NCBI RefSeq assembly: GCF_900112225.1
Contig: NZ_FOLD01000035.1
Coordinates: 1 to 57,483 of the forward strand
Length of the DNA stretch: 57,483 nt
Direction of reading: 5' to 3'
Source: Massilia yuzhufengensis
Lineage (GTDB): Bacteria > Pseudomonadota > Gammaproteobacteria > Burkholderiales > Burkholderiaceae_D
The translations under genes and the position numbers were made by a program. This document shows positions 16,976 through 24,677 of this stretch, one piece after another. How positions within the stretch are numbered: the stretch's first letter is position 1; each line of letters opens with the position of its first letter. The notes under the pieces were generated by a model, which saw only the letters and a list, made by a program, of their open reading frames with translations, made no database searches and was not told the DNA's origin.

Positions 16976-17878
16976 TCAGTGGCACACGCCGCGTCCATGG
17001 TCGGGGGTGGCGCCGGCCGGGACGCGCCTGGGGTCGGCCGGCAGGAAGCGCCATTCGTAGCCGCCCTCCAGCAGGCGCAGCGCCAGCACGCCATCGAGGC
17101 TGGCGTCGCGCACCTCGCTGTTGGGAGTGAGCTGCAGGAAGGGCGTGGCGTAGGCGCCGCCGGTGCCGACCACGAACTGGCGCACCCCGCGGGCGCGGTC
17201 CAGCCGGCCGTCGGCATCCTGCGGCGCGAAGCGCTCGTAATCGTGGTCGTGGCCCGATAAAACGATCTCGGCGCCGGCCGCGTGCAGCAGTGCGAAGGCG
17301 TCGCGCATCCGGCCCGGGCCCAGGTGGCCGCCCGAAGTATAGAGCGGGTGGTGCCAGAAAGCGAGGGTGCAGCGGCTGGGCGAGCGCGCCAGTTCGGCGC
17401 GCAGCCAGCCTATCTGGGCGGCGTGCGCCGGCCCTTTCAGGTTGCTGTCGAGCGAGACCACCAGCCAGCTGCCCAGCCGCAGCGCGTAGTAGCCGCGTCC
17501 TGCGCGCTCGCCGAAGTAGGCGTAGTATGGCCGGGCCCCGGGTGTGGCGTATTCGTGGTTGCCGGGCGTGGGCCAGGTGCGGTCGCGAAACCGTCCCCAG
17601 GTCGGGCCGTAGCAGTCCCTGAACTCGGCCGCCGTCCCCTTCGGGTAAGTGTGGTCGCCCAGCGACAGCACGGCGGCATCCGGTTCGGCGCGCAGCAAGC
17701 CTTCCACCAGCGTGGCGGTGGCGGCCGCGCCCGACCAGCGCGGGTCGGGGTGCTTGCAGCGTGCGATGTCGCCGGCGGCGTACACGGTGTAGGCGCCGGC
17801 AGCCGCCGGCCCGGCGCCGAGCAGCAGGCACAGGCCGAACGACAGGCCGCCAGGCAGGCGCGGCGCCAGCCGGGACAT
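16976..17878 (-). CDS. Secreted metallophosphoesterase (purple acid phosphatase-like)
   Basis: A 300-residue calcineurin-like phosphoesterase with an N-terminal signal peptide (about 1-28). The metal-site motifs appear in order: AAGDIARC, LSLGDHTYPKG, TPGNHEY, FWHHPLY and SGHDHDYERF, matching the five blocks of purple acid phosphatase-like enzymes. It should hydrolyse phosphomonoesters or diesters in the periplasm; the substrate cannot be told. It sits between pncC (5 bases upstream) and the M16 peptidase gene (12 bases downstream) on the minus strand, so the three genes are probably transcribed together. Confidence 0.88.
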   Translation of the reverse strand: MSRLAPRLPGGLSFGLCLLLGAGPAAAGAYTVYAAGDIARCKHPDPRWSGAAATATLVEGLLRAEPDAAVLSLGDHTYPKGTAAEFRDCYGPTWGRFRDRTWPTPGNHEYATPGARPYYAYFGERAGRGYYALRLGSWLVVSLDSNLKGPAHAAQIGWLRAELARSPSRCTLAFWHHPLYTSGGHLGPGRMRDAFALLHAAGAEIVLSGHDHDYERFAPQDADGRLDRARGVRQFVVGTGGAYATPFLQLTPNSEVRDASLDGVLALRLLEGGYEWRFLPADPRRVPAGATPDHGRGVCH

Positions 17879-17883
17879 GGCCT

Positions 17884-18366
17884 TTATTCGATCATGCGCA
17901 GCAGGCCCTGCAGCGCGTGCGCCACGGTCTGCTCGCGCACGGACTTGCGGTCGCCCTGGAACACCAGCCGCTCGGTGTGGGTGGTGTCGCCGCGCGCCCA
18001 GCCGAAGCAGACCGTGCCGACCGGCTTGCCCGGCACCGCGCCGGTGGGGCCGGCGATGCCGGTGGTGGAGACCGCGACGTCGGCGGTGCTGCTCGACAGC
18101 GCGCCTTCGGCCATCTTGCCGGCGACTTCTTCGCTGACCGAGCCGAACTGGGCGATGAGCGCGGGCGAGACGTCGAGCAGCTCGGCCTTGGAGTTGTTGG
18201 AATAGGTGACGAAGCCGCAGTCGAACCAGCCGGTGGAGCCCGGGATTTCAGTGATGGCCTGCGACACGCCGCCGCCGGTGCAGGATTCGGCGGTGACCAG
18301 CATCAGGCCTTTGGCCTCTAGCGCACGGCCAACTTTAGTAGCAAGATCGAGAATATCGTTCGTCAC
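17884..18366 (-). CDS. pncC: CinA C-terminal family protein, nicotinamide-nucleotide amidohydrolase
   Basis: A 160-residue stand-alone CinA C-terminal domain. PncC deamidates nicotinamide mononucleotide to nicotinic acid mononucleotide in pyridine nucleotide salvage. Visible family blocks are TAESCTGGGVSQAITEIPGS, the GFVTYSNNSK segment, VSEEVAGKMAEGA and STTGIAGPTG. The start is GTG at 18366, preceded by an AAGGAG ribosome binding site six bases away, a clear case for a GTG start. It is first in the minus-strand set with the phosphoesterase and M16 genes. Confidence 0.92.
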   Translation of the reverse strand: MTNDILDLATKVGRALEAKGLMLVTAESCTGGGVSQAITEIPGSTGWFDCGFVTYSNNSKAELLDVSPALIAQFGSVSEEVAGKMAEGALSSSTADVAVSTTGIAGPTGAVPGKPVGTVCFGWARGDTTHTERLVFQGDRKSVREQTVAHALQGLLRMIE

Positions 18367-18755
18367 GTGAAGCTCCTTTTGAGTACGTGTCTGCGCTGGG
18401 GTGTGGCGCGCGCGTGGCGCACGGCTTCATTCTAGCGCGCTCCACGGCCATCTGGCACGGAAAGCGTCGAGGAACGTGCGGCCACCATGTTACCCGCCCT
18501 GCATGGATGTATTTACCGGGCGCCGACAAGCCCAATCGTGAAAGGTTCCGTGCGACATGACACACAGTGCTCCGCTATGCTGGTGACGCTGCCGCGTACG
18601 CGCGGCCGGTACCTTTTTTCGTCTTCCGTAGGACCTGGAATGCCGCTCGAACGACATGCGCGTGACCGGACCGGACCGGCCCACTTGTGCGGCATGGGCG
18701 GCAGCTGTCCGCCCCAAGCTGCACCGCGTCGCCGCGCGCCGGCGGCGGAGCCTGC
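18367..18755. other. Divergent intergenic region between pncC and the hybrid kinase
   Basis: About 390 bases without a convincing gene. It should hold divergent promoters for pncC and for the kinase operon. A TAGAAT on the minus strand (18434-18429) is a plausible -10 for pncC, with no good -35. A short T-run follows the GC-rich stretch near 18597-18620. Nothing else stands out. Confidence 0.4.
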
Positions 18756-20798
18756 ATGACCGGCCGTACCATCCGCACCAAGCTGGTGGCGGCCGTCATG
18801 ACGACCACGCTGGCCGCGCTGCTGGTATCGATCGCGATCATCATCGGCTACGACCTGCGCAGCTACCACCGCGGCCTCATCAACGACCTGTCGACCCAGG
18901 CCGAGCTGGTCGGCCACATGACCTCGGCCGCGCTGACCTTCGACGACCCGCGCCTGGCCAATGAAAACCTGGCGCTGCTACGCACCCGCCCGATGGTGCG
19001 CGCGGCCGCCATCTACGACGCCAACGGCGAGCTGTTCGCTTCCTACCAGGCGCAGGGCGAAGCGCGCCAGATGCCGCCGCAGCTGTCGGCGGCGCCCAGC
19101 AGCGACGGCGACGACCTGGTGGTGCGCCAGCGCATCTCCGAGAACGGCGACACCCTCGGCACCGTCTACCTGCGCGCCGAGAACCAGCTGCTGGCGCGCA
19201 CCCTCGACTACCTCAGCATCGCCCTTGGCGTGACCCTGCTGGCGATGGGCGTGGCCTACCTGCTGGTGCGCCGCATGGGCCACGTGGTGACGGCGCCGAT
19301 CGTCGCCATTACCGAGATCGCACGCGACGTCGTGGCCACCCGCGATTATTCGCGCCGCGCGCCGCGCATCAGCGACGACGAGGCCGGGGAGCTGGTCGAT
19401 TCCTTCAACGCCATGCTGATCGAGATCGAGGGCCGCACCCGCGAACTGGAAACCTCGAGCGCCGAGATCGCGCGCGAAGTGTATGAGCGTTCGCGCGCCC
19501 AGCAGGAAGTGATGCGCCTGAACGAGCAGCTCGAGCAGCGCGTCGACGAGCGCACCCTGCAGCTGGCGCTGGCCAACGCCGAACTGGCCAACGCCAACGA
19601 AGAAGCACGCAGCGCCAACCAGGCCAAGTCGGCCTTCCTGTCCTCGATGAGCCACGAGCTGCGCACGCCGCTCAATGCGATCCTCGGCTTCGCCCAGATC
19701 CTCACCTCCAACACGCTGCCCTCGACGCTCGAGCAGAAGAAGGAGTTCGCCAACCACATCCTCAAGTCCGGGCGCCACCTGCTCACGCTCATCAACGAGA
19801 TCCTCGACCTGGCCAAGGTGGAGTCGGGCACGGTGACCCTGTCGATGGAACCGGTGGCGCTCGCCGACACGCTGGCGGAAACCCGCACGATGGTCGAGCC
19901 GATCGCAGCCCAGCGCGGCGTGCGCGTGCTGTTCCCCGAGGCGCCCGGCGCGGTGGTGCTGGCCGACCGCACGCGCCTGAAACAGGTGCTGCTCAACCTG
20001 CTGTCGAATGCGGTGAAATACAACCGCGAGGCCGGCGCCGTGGTGCTGGCCTGCGAGCAGGTGGCGCCGAACCGGCTGCGCCTGTCGGTGCAGGACACCG
20101 GCATCGGCCTGGACGCCGACCAGGTGGCCAGCCTGTTCCAGCCCTTCAACCGGCTCGGCCAGGAGGGCGGCAACCAGGAAGGCACCGGCATCGGCCTGGT
20201 CGTGACCAAGCGCCTGGTCGAACTGATGGGAGGCGAGATCGGCGTCACCAGCAGCCCGGGCGTGGGCAGCGTGTTCTGGATCGAGCTGGCCACCACCGCG
20301 CCGCTGGCCGCCGCCACGCTCGAGGAAGGCGCGCAGGCCACCGGGGAAGCGCAGCCGCTGCCGGACGAAGGCGCGCCGCACCTGATCCTGTATGTGGAAG
20401 ACAACCCGGCCAACCTGCGCCTGGTCGAAGAGATCGTGCGCTTTCGCGGCGACCTGCGGCTGCTGTCGGCCCCGGACGGGCATGTGGGCCTGTCGCTGGC
20501 GCGCGCCCACCTGCCCGAGATCATCCTGATGGACCTGAACCTGCCCGGCATGAGCGGCATCGAAGTGCTCAGGCAGCTGCGCGCCGACCAGGCGACCGTC
20601 GCGATTCCCGTCATCGCCCTCACCGCCAATGCCATGCCGCGCGATATCGAGCGCGGCCAGGCGGCCGGCTTCAACCGGTACTTGACCAAACCGATCGACC
20701 TCGACAAATTCAGCGAAGCGATCAACAGTACGCTGGCGCAACTCTACCCACCGGGAAGCGGTGGGAAACAGGCGCCGGCCGAAAGGAAGGCCGAATGA
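18756..20798 (+). CDS. Hybrid sensor histidine kinase/response regulator
   Basis: A 680-residue inner-membrane sensor. An N-terminal transmembrane helix (about 9-31) is followed by a periplasmic region resembling CHASE8 (LSTQAELVGHMTSAALTFDD). Then come a second helix, a HAMP domain, a coiled coil, HisKA with phospho-acceptor His300 in SMSHELRTPLNAI, and the HATPase (NLLSNAVKYN, DTGIGLD, GTGIGL). A C-terminal receiver has phospho-Asp593 in LMDLNLPG. The ATG at 18756 has GGAG five bases upstream; earlier in-frame sequence is Arg/Pro-rich and looks untranslated. The stop overlaps the start of the next gene (ATGA at 20795), so it probably signals to that c-di-GMP protein. Confidence 0.92.
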   Translation: MTGRTIRTKLVAAVMTTTLAALLVSIAIIIGYDLRSYHRGLINDLSTQAELVGHMTSAALTFDDPRLANENLALLRTRPMVRAAAIYDANGELFASYQAQGEARQMPPQLSAAPSSDGDDLVVRQRISENGDTLGTVYLRAENQLLARTLDYLSIALGVTLLAMGVAYLLVRRMGHVVTAPIVAITEIARDVVATRDYSRRAPRISDDEAGELVDSFNAMLIEIEGRTRELETSSAEIAREVYERSRAQQEVMRLNEQLEQRVDERTLQLALANAELANANEEARSANQAKSAFLSSMSHELRTPLNAILGFAQILTSNTLPSTLEQKKEFANHILKSGRHLLTLINEILDLAKVESGTVTLSMEPVALADTLAETRTMVEPIAAQRGVRVLFPEAPGAVVLADRTRLKQVLLNLLSNAVKYNREAGAVVLACEQVAPNRLRLSVQDTGIGLDADQVASLFQPFNRLGQEGGNQEGTGIGLVVTKRLVELMGGEIGVTSSPGVGSVFWIELATTAPLAAATLEEGAQATGEAQPLPDEGAPHLILYVEDNPANLRLVEEIVRFRGDLRLLSAPDGHVGLSLARAHLPEIILMDLNLPGMSGIEVLRQLRADQATVAIPVIALTANAMPRDIERGQAAGFNRYLTKPIDLDKFSEAINSTLAQLYPPGSGGKQAPAERKAE

Positions 20799-23407
20799 TT
20801 TCACTGTCCGACATCCGCCATGCGCGCATCCTCGTCGTGGACGACGAACCCGTCAACGTCCAGCTGCTCGAGTACCTGCTGAAAACCACCGGGTACGAGA
20901 ACGTCGCGAGCACAAACGACCCGCGCCAGGTGGTGTCGATGCACCTGAAACAGCGCTACGACCTGATCATCCTCGACCTGCACATGCCCGGCATGGACGG
21001 CTTCGACGTGATGGAAGCGCTCAAGCCCCTGGAGAGCGATTCGTGGCTGCCGGTGCTGGTGGTGACGGCCGAACCGGACAAGAAACTGGCGGCGCTGGAG
21101 GCCGGCGCGCGCGACTTCATCGGCAAGCCCTTCGACACGGTCGAGGTCATGACGCGCATCCGCAACCTGCTCGAGGTGCGCCTGCTGCACCGCGAATCGC
21201 AGGACTACGGCGTGGCGCTCGAACGCGAGGTGCGCGAGCGCACCGCCGAACTGGCGCGCTTTCGCGGCGCGATGGACGCCACGCCCGACGCCATCTTCCT
21301 GATCGACACCGCCAGCATGGCGATGGTCGACGTGTCCGACGGCGCCTGCCGCATGCTCGGCTTCTCGCGCGACGCGCTGCTGCGGATCGATCCGGTGGCG
21401 CTGGGCCTTGGGACGCGCGAGCTGCTGGAGCGCCACCTGGCCGCTGACGCCGTGGCCAGCGGGCCGCAGGCGGAAAAGGTCGAGTATGGCGCGCTGCCCG
21501 GCGACATCGTCGAGACCGAGCTGCTGCGCGCGGGCGGGCAGGGCGCGGTGGCGGTGGAAATCAGCTGGAAGCTGAAGGACCTGGGCAAGAGCCGCATGCT
21601 GATCGCGGTGGCGCGCGACATCAGCGAACGCCTGCACGCGCAGGAACGCATGCGCCACATGGCCAGCTACGACGCGCTCACCGGCCTGCCGAACCGCACC
21701 CTGTTCTTCCAGAACCTGCGCGACGCGATCGAACTGGCGCGCGACAAGAACTGGCGCGTGGCGGTGCTGTGCATCACGCTCGACCGCTTCAAGATCATCA
21801 ACGATTCGCTCGGCACCGCGCTGGGCGACGAGCTGCTGCGCCAGTTCAGCACCCGCCTGGTGCGCTGCGTGCGCCTGCGCGACACGGTCGGCCGGCTGGG
21901 CGGCGACGAGTTCGCCCTGATCCTCACCATGACGCGCGACCAGCAGGAAGCGGTGAATGTCGCCAACGAGATCCGCGAGGCCCTGCGCGCGCCCTTCGAC
22001 CTGCACGGCCAGGCCGCCGCGCTGACGGCCAGTATCGGCATCGCCATGTACCCGGAAGACTCGACCGAGCCGGGCGCGCTCATCAAGTACGCCGACACCG
22101 CGATGGTGCGCGCCAAGGAGGCGGGGCGCGACGGCTACCGTTTCTTCACCGCCGGGATGAACGTGCAGGTGCTGGCGCGCCTGGACCTGGAACTGGCGCT
22201 GCGCGGTGCGCTCGAGGGCGGCGAGTTCGTGCTGTACTACCAGCCCAAGCTCGAACTCAATACCGGACGGGTGGCCGGCGTGGAGGCGCTGCTGCGCTGG
22301 AACCGGCCCGGCTTCGGGCTGGTGTACCCGGCCGAATTCGTGCCGGTGATGGAAGAGACCGGGCTGGTGGTGCGGGTCGGCGAATGGATCGTCCACGAAG
22401 CCTGCCGCCAGATCGCCGCCTGGAACGCGGCTGGCTTGCGCGACGTGCGGGTGGCGGTCAACGTGTCGAGCCGCCAGTTCGTCGAGGATGACTTGGAAGG
22501 CGTGATCCGCGCGGCGCTCGAGCGCCACGGGGTGGAACCGGGCATGCTGGAACTGGAATTGACCGAAAGCGCGCTGATGTCCAATGCCGAGCACACCATC
22601 GAGGTGCTGGGGCGCCTGAAGGAGCTCGGCATCCGGATTGCCATCGACGACTTCGGCACCGGCTACTCGTCGCTGGCCTACCTCAAGCGCTTCCCGATCG
22701 ACAAGCTCAAGATCGACATCGCCTTCGTGCGCGACATCGTGACCAACCCGGACGACGCCGCCATCGCGCTGGCCATCATCAGCATGGCGCACAGCCTGCA
22801 CATGCAGGTGATCGCCGAAGGGGTCGAGACGCGCGCCCAGATGGCGTATTTGCGGCGCCACCGCTGCGACGAGATCCAGGGCTTCCACTTCTCGCGCGGC
22901 ATCCCGGCCGACGACCTGGCCCGCCTGGTGCGCGACAACCGCGCCCAGCCCGACCAGCCGCCGGCGCAGGACGACAAGGTGCAGACCCTGCTCATCGTGG
23001 ACGACGACGTCAACGTGCTCACTTCGCTGCACCGCCTGTTCAGGCGCGACAACTACCGCGTGCTCACTGCGTCGTCGCCGGCCGAAGGCTTCGAGCTGCT
23101 GGCGCTGTACCGCGTGCAGGTGATCGTGTGCGACCAGCGCATGCCGGTCATGAGCGGCACCGAGTTCCTCAGCAAGGTCAAGGAGATGTACCCGGGAACG
23201 ATCCGCATCATCCTGTCCGGCTACACGGGCGTGGAAACCGTGCTCGATTCGATCAACCGCGGGGCGATCTACCGCTTCTATACCAAGCCGTGGCACGACC
23301 AGCAGCTGCGGGAAAATATCCGGCTGGCGTTCCGGCATTACTGGATGACCAATGGGCCGTATGACGACCGCAAGGCGCCGAGGGAGGGGGATGAGAAGGT
23401 GGCGTAG
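20795..23407 (+). CDS. REC-PAS-GGDEF-EAL-REC c-di-GMP signalling protein
   Basis: An 870-residue cytoplasmic protein: receiver 1 (Asp61 in IILDLHMPGMDG), coiled coil, PAS (about 150-275), GGDEF (369-373 in RLGGDEF), EAL (497-499 in VEALLRW) and a second receiver (Asp780 in VIVCDQRMP) of the type found in RpfG-like regulators. The GGDEF motif is intact and is preceded at the right distance by RLRD, matching the RxxD inhibitory site. The EAL half keeps NVSSRQF, ELTES, IDDFGTGYSSL, KIDIAFV and AEGVET, so both cyclase and phosphodiesterase activity are possible. ATGA overlap with the upstream hybrid kinase points to that kinase as phosphodonor. Receivers at both ends are uncommon. Confidence 0.93.
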   Translation: MISLSDIRHARILVVDDEPVNVQLLEYLLKTTGYENVASTNDPRQVVSMHLKQRYDLIILDLHMPGMDGFDVMEALKPLESDSWLPVLVVTAEPDKKLAALEAGARDFIGKPFDTVEVMTRIRNLLEVRLLHRESQDYGVALEREVRERTAELARFRGAMDATPDAIFLIDTASMAMVDVSDGACRMLGFSRDALLRIDPVALGLGTRELLERHLAADAVASGPQAEKVEYGALPGDIVETELLRAGGQGAVAVEISWKLKDLGKSRMLIAVARDISERLHAQERMRHMASYDALTGLPNRTLFFQNLRDAIELARDKNWRVAVLCITLDRFKIINDSLGTALGDELLRQFSTRLVRCVRLRDTVGRLGGDEFALILTMTRDQQEAVNVANEIREALRAPFDLHGQAAALTASIGIAMYPEDSTEPGALIKYADTAMVRAKEAGRDGYRFFTAGMNVQVLARLDLELALRGALEGGEFVLYYQPKLELNTGRVAGVEALLRWNRPGFGLVYPAEFVPVMEETGLVVRVGEWIVHEACRQIAAWNAAGLRDVRVAVNVSSRQFVEDDLEGVIRAALERHGVEPGMLELELTESALMSNAEHTIEVLGRLKELGIRIAIDDFGTGYSSLAYLKRFPIDKLKIDIAFVRDIVTNPDDAAIALAIISMAHSLHMQVIAEGVETRAQMAYLRRHRCDEIQGFHFSRGIPADDLARLVRDNRAQPDQPPAQDDKVQTLLIVDDDVNVLTSLHRLFRRDNYRVLTASSPAEGFELLALYRVQVIVCDQRMPVMSGTEFLSKVKEMYPGTIRIILSGYTGVETVLDSINRGAIYRFYTKPWHDQQLRENIRLAFRHYWMTNGPYDDRKAPREGDEKVA

Positions 23408-23421
23408 GCGGGGCGATCAAA

Positions 23422-23524
23422 TTGGGTCCCGGCCTGCGCCGGGACGACGTGCTTACATTGTTGGCCTAAAAACCGTCGTACGCGCCACTGGCGCCTACGA
23501 CTTCCGGCGCAGGCCGGAACCCAA
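23422..23524. repeat. Composite palindromic repeat between convergent genes
   Basis: About 103 bases between the ends of the EAL gene and thiL. The outer arms, 23422-23450 and 23498-23524, are inverted copies of a REP-like unit (TTGGGT/ACCCAA ends around a CCGG...CCGG palindrome). Inside, 23472-23501 is a 30-bp palindromic core that recurs without change at 42783-42812. The structure resembles a BIME and could stop convergent transcription. Confidence 0.7.
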
Positions 23525-23526
23525 GT

Positions 23527-24489
23527 TCAACTGAAGTGATCCCACCCGCTCAAGCGAAGATCCAGCGCCGCGCCATCCGAATCCACCAGCCTCAACCCCG
23601 GCTCCGCGTCAATTTTCCCCACCCGCGTCACCGCCGTCCCGCTCGCCCGCCCCGCCTCCAGCACCTTCTCGCGATTGGCCACCGGCGCCGTAAAGCACAA
23701 CTCGTAGTCATCCCCACCCGCCGCCGTAAACCGCCGTCGCAAGCCCCGGTCCTGCCGCGCCAGCACCGGCCCCGCCGGCAGCGCATCCACGTCGAGCGTC
23801 GCGCCGACGCGCGACGCGGCCAGGATGTGCCCCAGGTCCCCCACCAGCCCATCCGAGATATCGAGCGCCGCATGCGCCACCGGCTGGGCGGCCAGCGCCA
23901 GTCCCAGGGCCACGCGCGGCGACGGCAGGTGCATGCGCTGCGCCGCCGCCTGCTGGTCGTCGGGGGAGAGCGCCAGTTCCTTCCAGTACCCGGCCAGCGC
24001 CAGGCGCGCATCCCCCAGCGTCCCCGAGATCCAGATGTCGTCGCCCACCCGCGCCGCGTCGCGCCGCAGCGCGTGGCCAGGTACCAGCTCGCCGAACACG
24101 GTGATGCAGATGTTCAGCGGCCCCCTGGTGGTATCGCCTCCCACCAGTTCGCACCCGCAGGCGTCGGCCAGCGCGAACAGCCCGCGCGAGAACCCGTCCA
24201 GCCACGCCGGGTCGGCCGCGGGCAGCGCCAGCGCCAGCGTGAAGGCGACCGGCTGCGCGCCCATCGCCGCCAGGTCGGACAGATTCACCGCCAGCGCCTT
24301 GTGCCCGAGCATGAAGGGATCGGCGCCGGCGAAGAAATGCCGGTCCTCGACCAGCATGTCCGAGGAAATCGCCAGCTGCCGGCCGGGCGTGGGCGTGAGC
24401 AGGGCGCAGTCGTCGCCGATGCCGAGGGTGGCGCGGCCGGGGCGGTCGCGCCGGAAGAACTGTTTGATGAGGTCGAATTCGGAGAGCAT
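23527..24489 (-). CDS. thiL: Thiamine-monophosphate kinase
   Basis: Phosphorylates thiamine monophosphate to thiamine pyrophosphate with ATP, the last step of the pathway. The 320 residues carry MLSEFDLIKQFF, GIGDDCALL, the metal-binding SSDMLVEDRHF, KALAVNLSDLAAMGA, GGDTTRGP, a late ALDISDGLVGDLGHI and GGDDYEL, all diagnostic of ThiL. The ATG at 24489 opens this conserved start; the longer frame upstream runs into the maeB leader and is not protein-like. It is divergent from maeB and convergent with the EAL gene. No other thiamine gene is present here. Confidence 0.94.
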   Translation of the reverse strand: MLSEFDLIKQFFRRDRPGRATLGIGDDCALLTPTPGRQLAISSDMLVEDRHFFAGADPFMLGHKALAVNLSDLAAMGAQPVAFTLALALPAADPAWLDGFSRGLFALADACGCELVGGDTTRGPLNICITVFGELVPGHALRRDAARVGDDIWISGTLGDARLALAGYWKELALSPDDQQAAAQRMHLPSPRVALGLALAAQPVAHAALDISDGLVGDLGHILAASRVGATLDVDALPAGPVLARQDRGLRRRFTAAGGDDYELCFTAPVANREKVLEAGRASGTAVTRVGKIDAEPGLRLVDSDGAALDLRLSGWDHFS

Positions 24490-24555
24490 GCGCGGATTGT
24501 AAACCGCCGCTGGAGAGGGCTGTCGCGTCAGATTCATAAGCTTTGCAACTGAATG

Positions 24556-24583
24556 GTCTTCTGAAATAAGCTTGTCTTCTGAA
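24556..24583. promoter_or_regulatory. Direct repeat in the thiL-maeB divergent region
   Basis: GTCTTCTGAA occurs at 24556-24565 and again at 24574-24583, an 18-base period, each followed closely by ATAAG. It lies in the 188-base gap between divergent thiL and maeB and may be a pair of regulator sites. No regulator is identified. Confidence 0.35.
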
Positions 24584-24677
24584 TCATAAGGCTGCTTGTT
24601 GAAAATACGTAGCCTTCGATAAGTGCTCGTCTGATAAAATTGGAGGTTCCCCTCTAGTACCAGGAAGGCTGCCCGGC

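Noticed and set aside
14147..17260. A 1037-codon open frame on the plus strand antisense to the M16 peptidase gene
   Set aside because: It mirrors a clearly recognisable gene, is rich in Arg/Gly/His/Gln and has no family motif. Long antisense frames are expected in DNA this GC-rich.
20801..23338. An 845-codon minus-strand frame opposite the GGDEF-EAL gene
   Set aside because: Shadow of a gene with intact catalytic motifs; no recognisable domain in the antisense reading.
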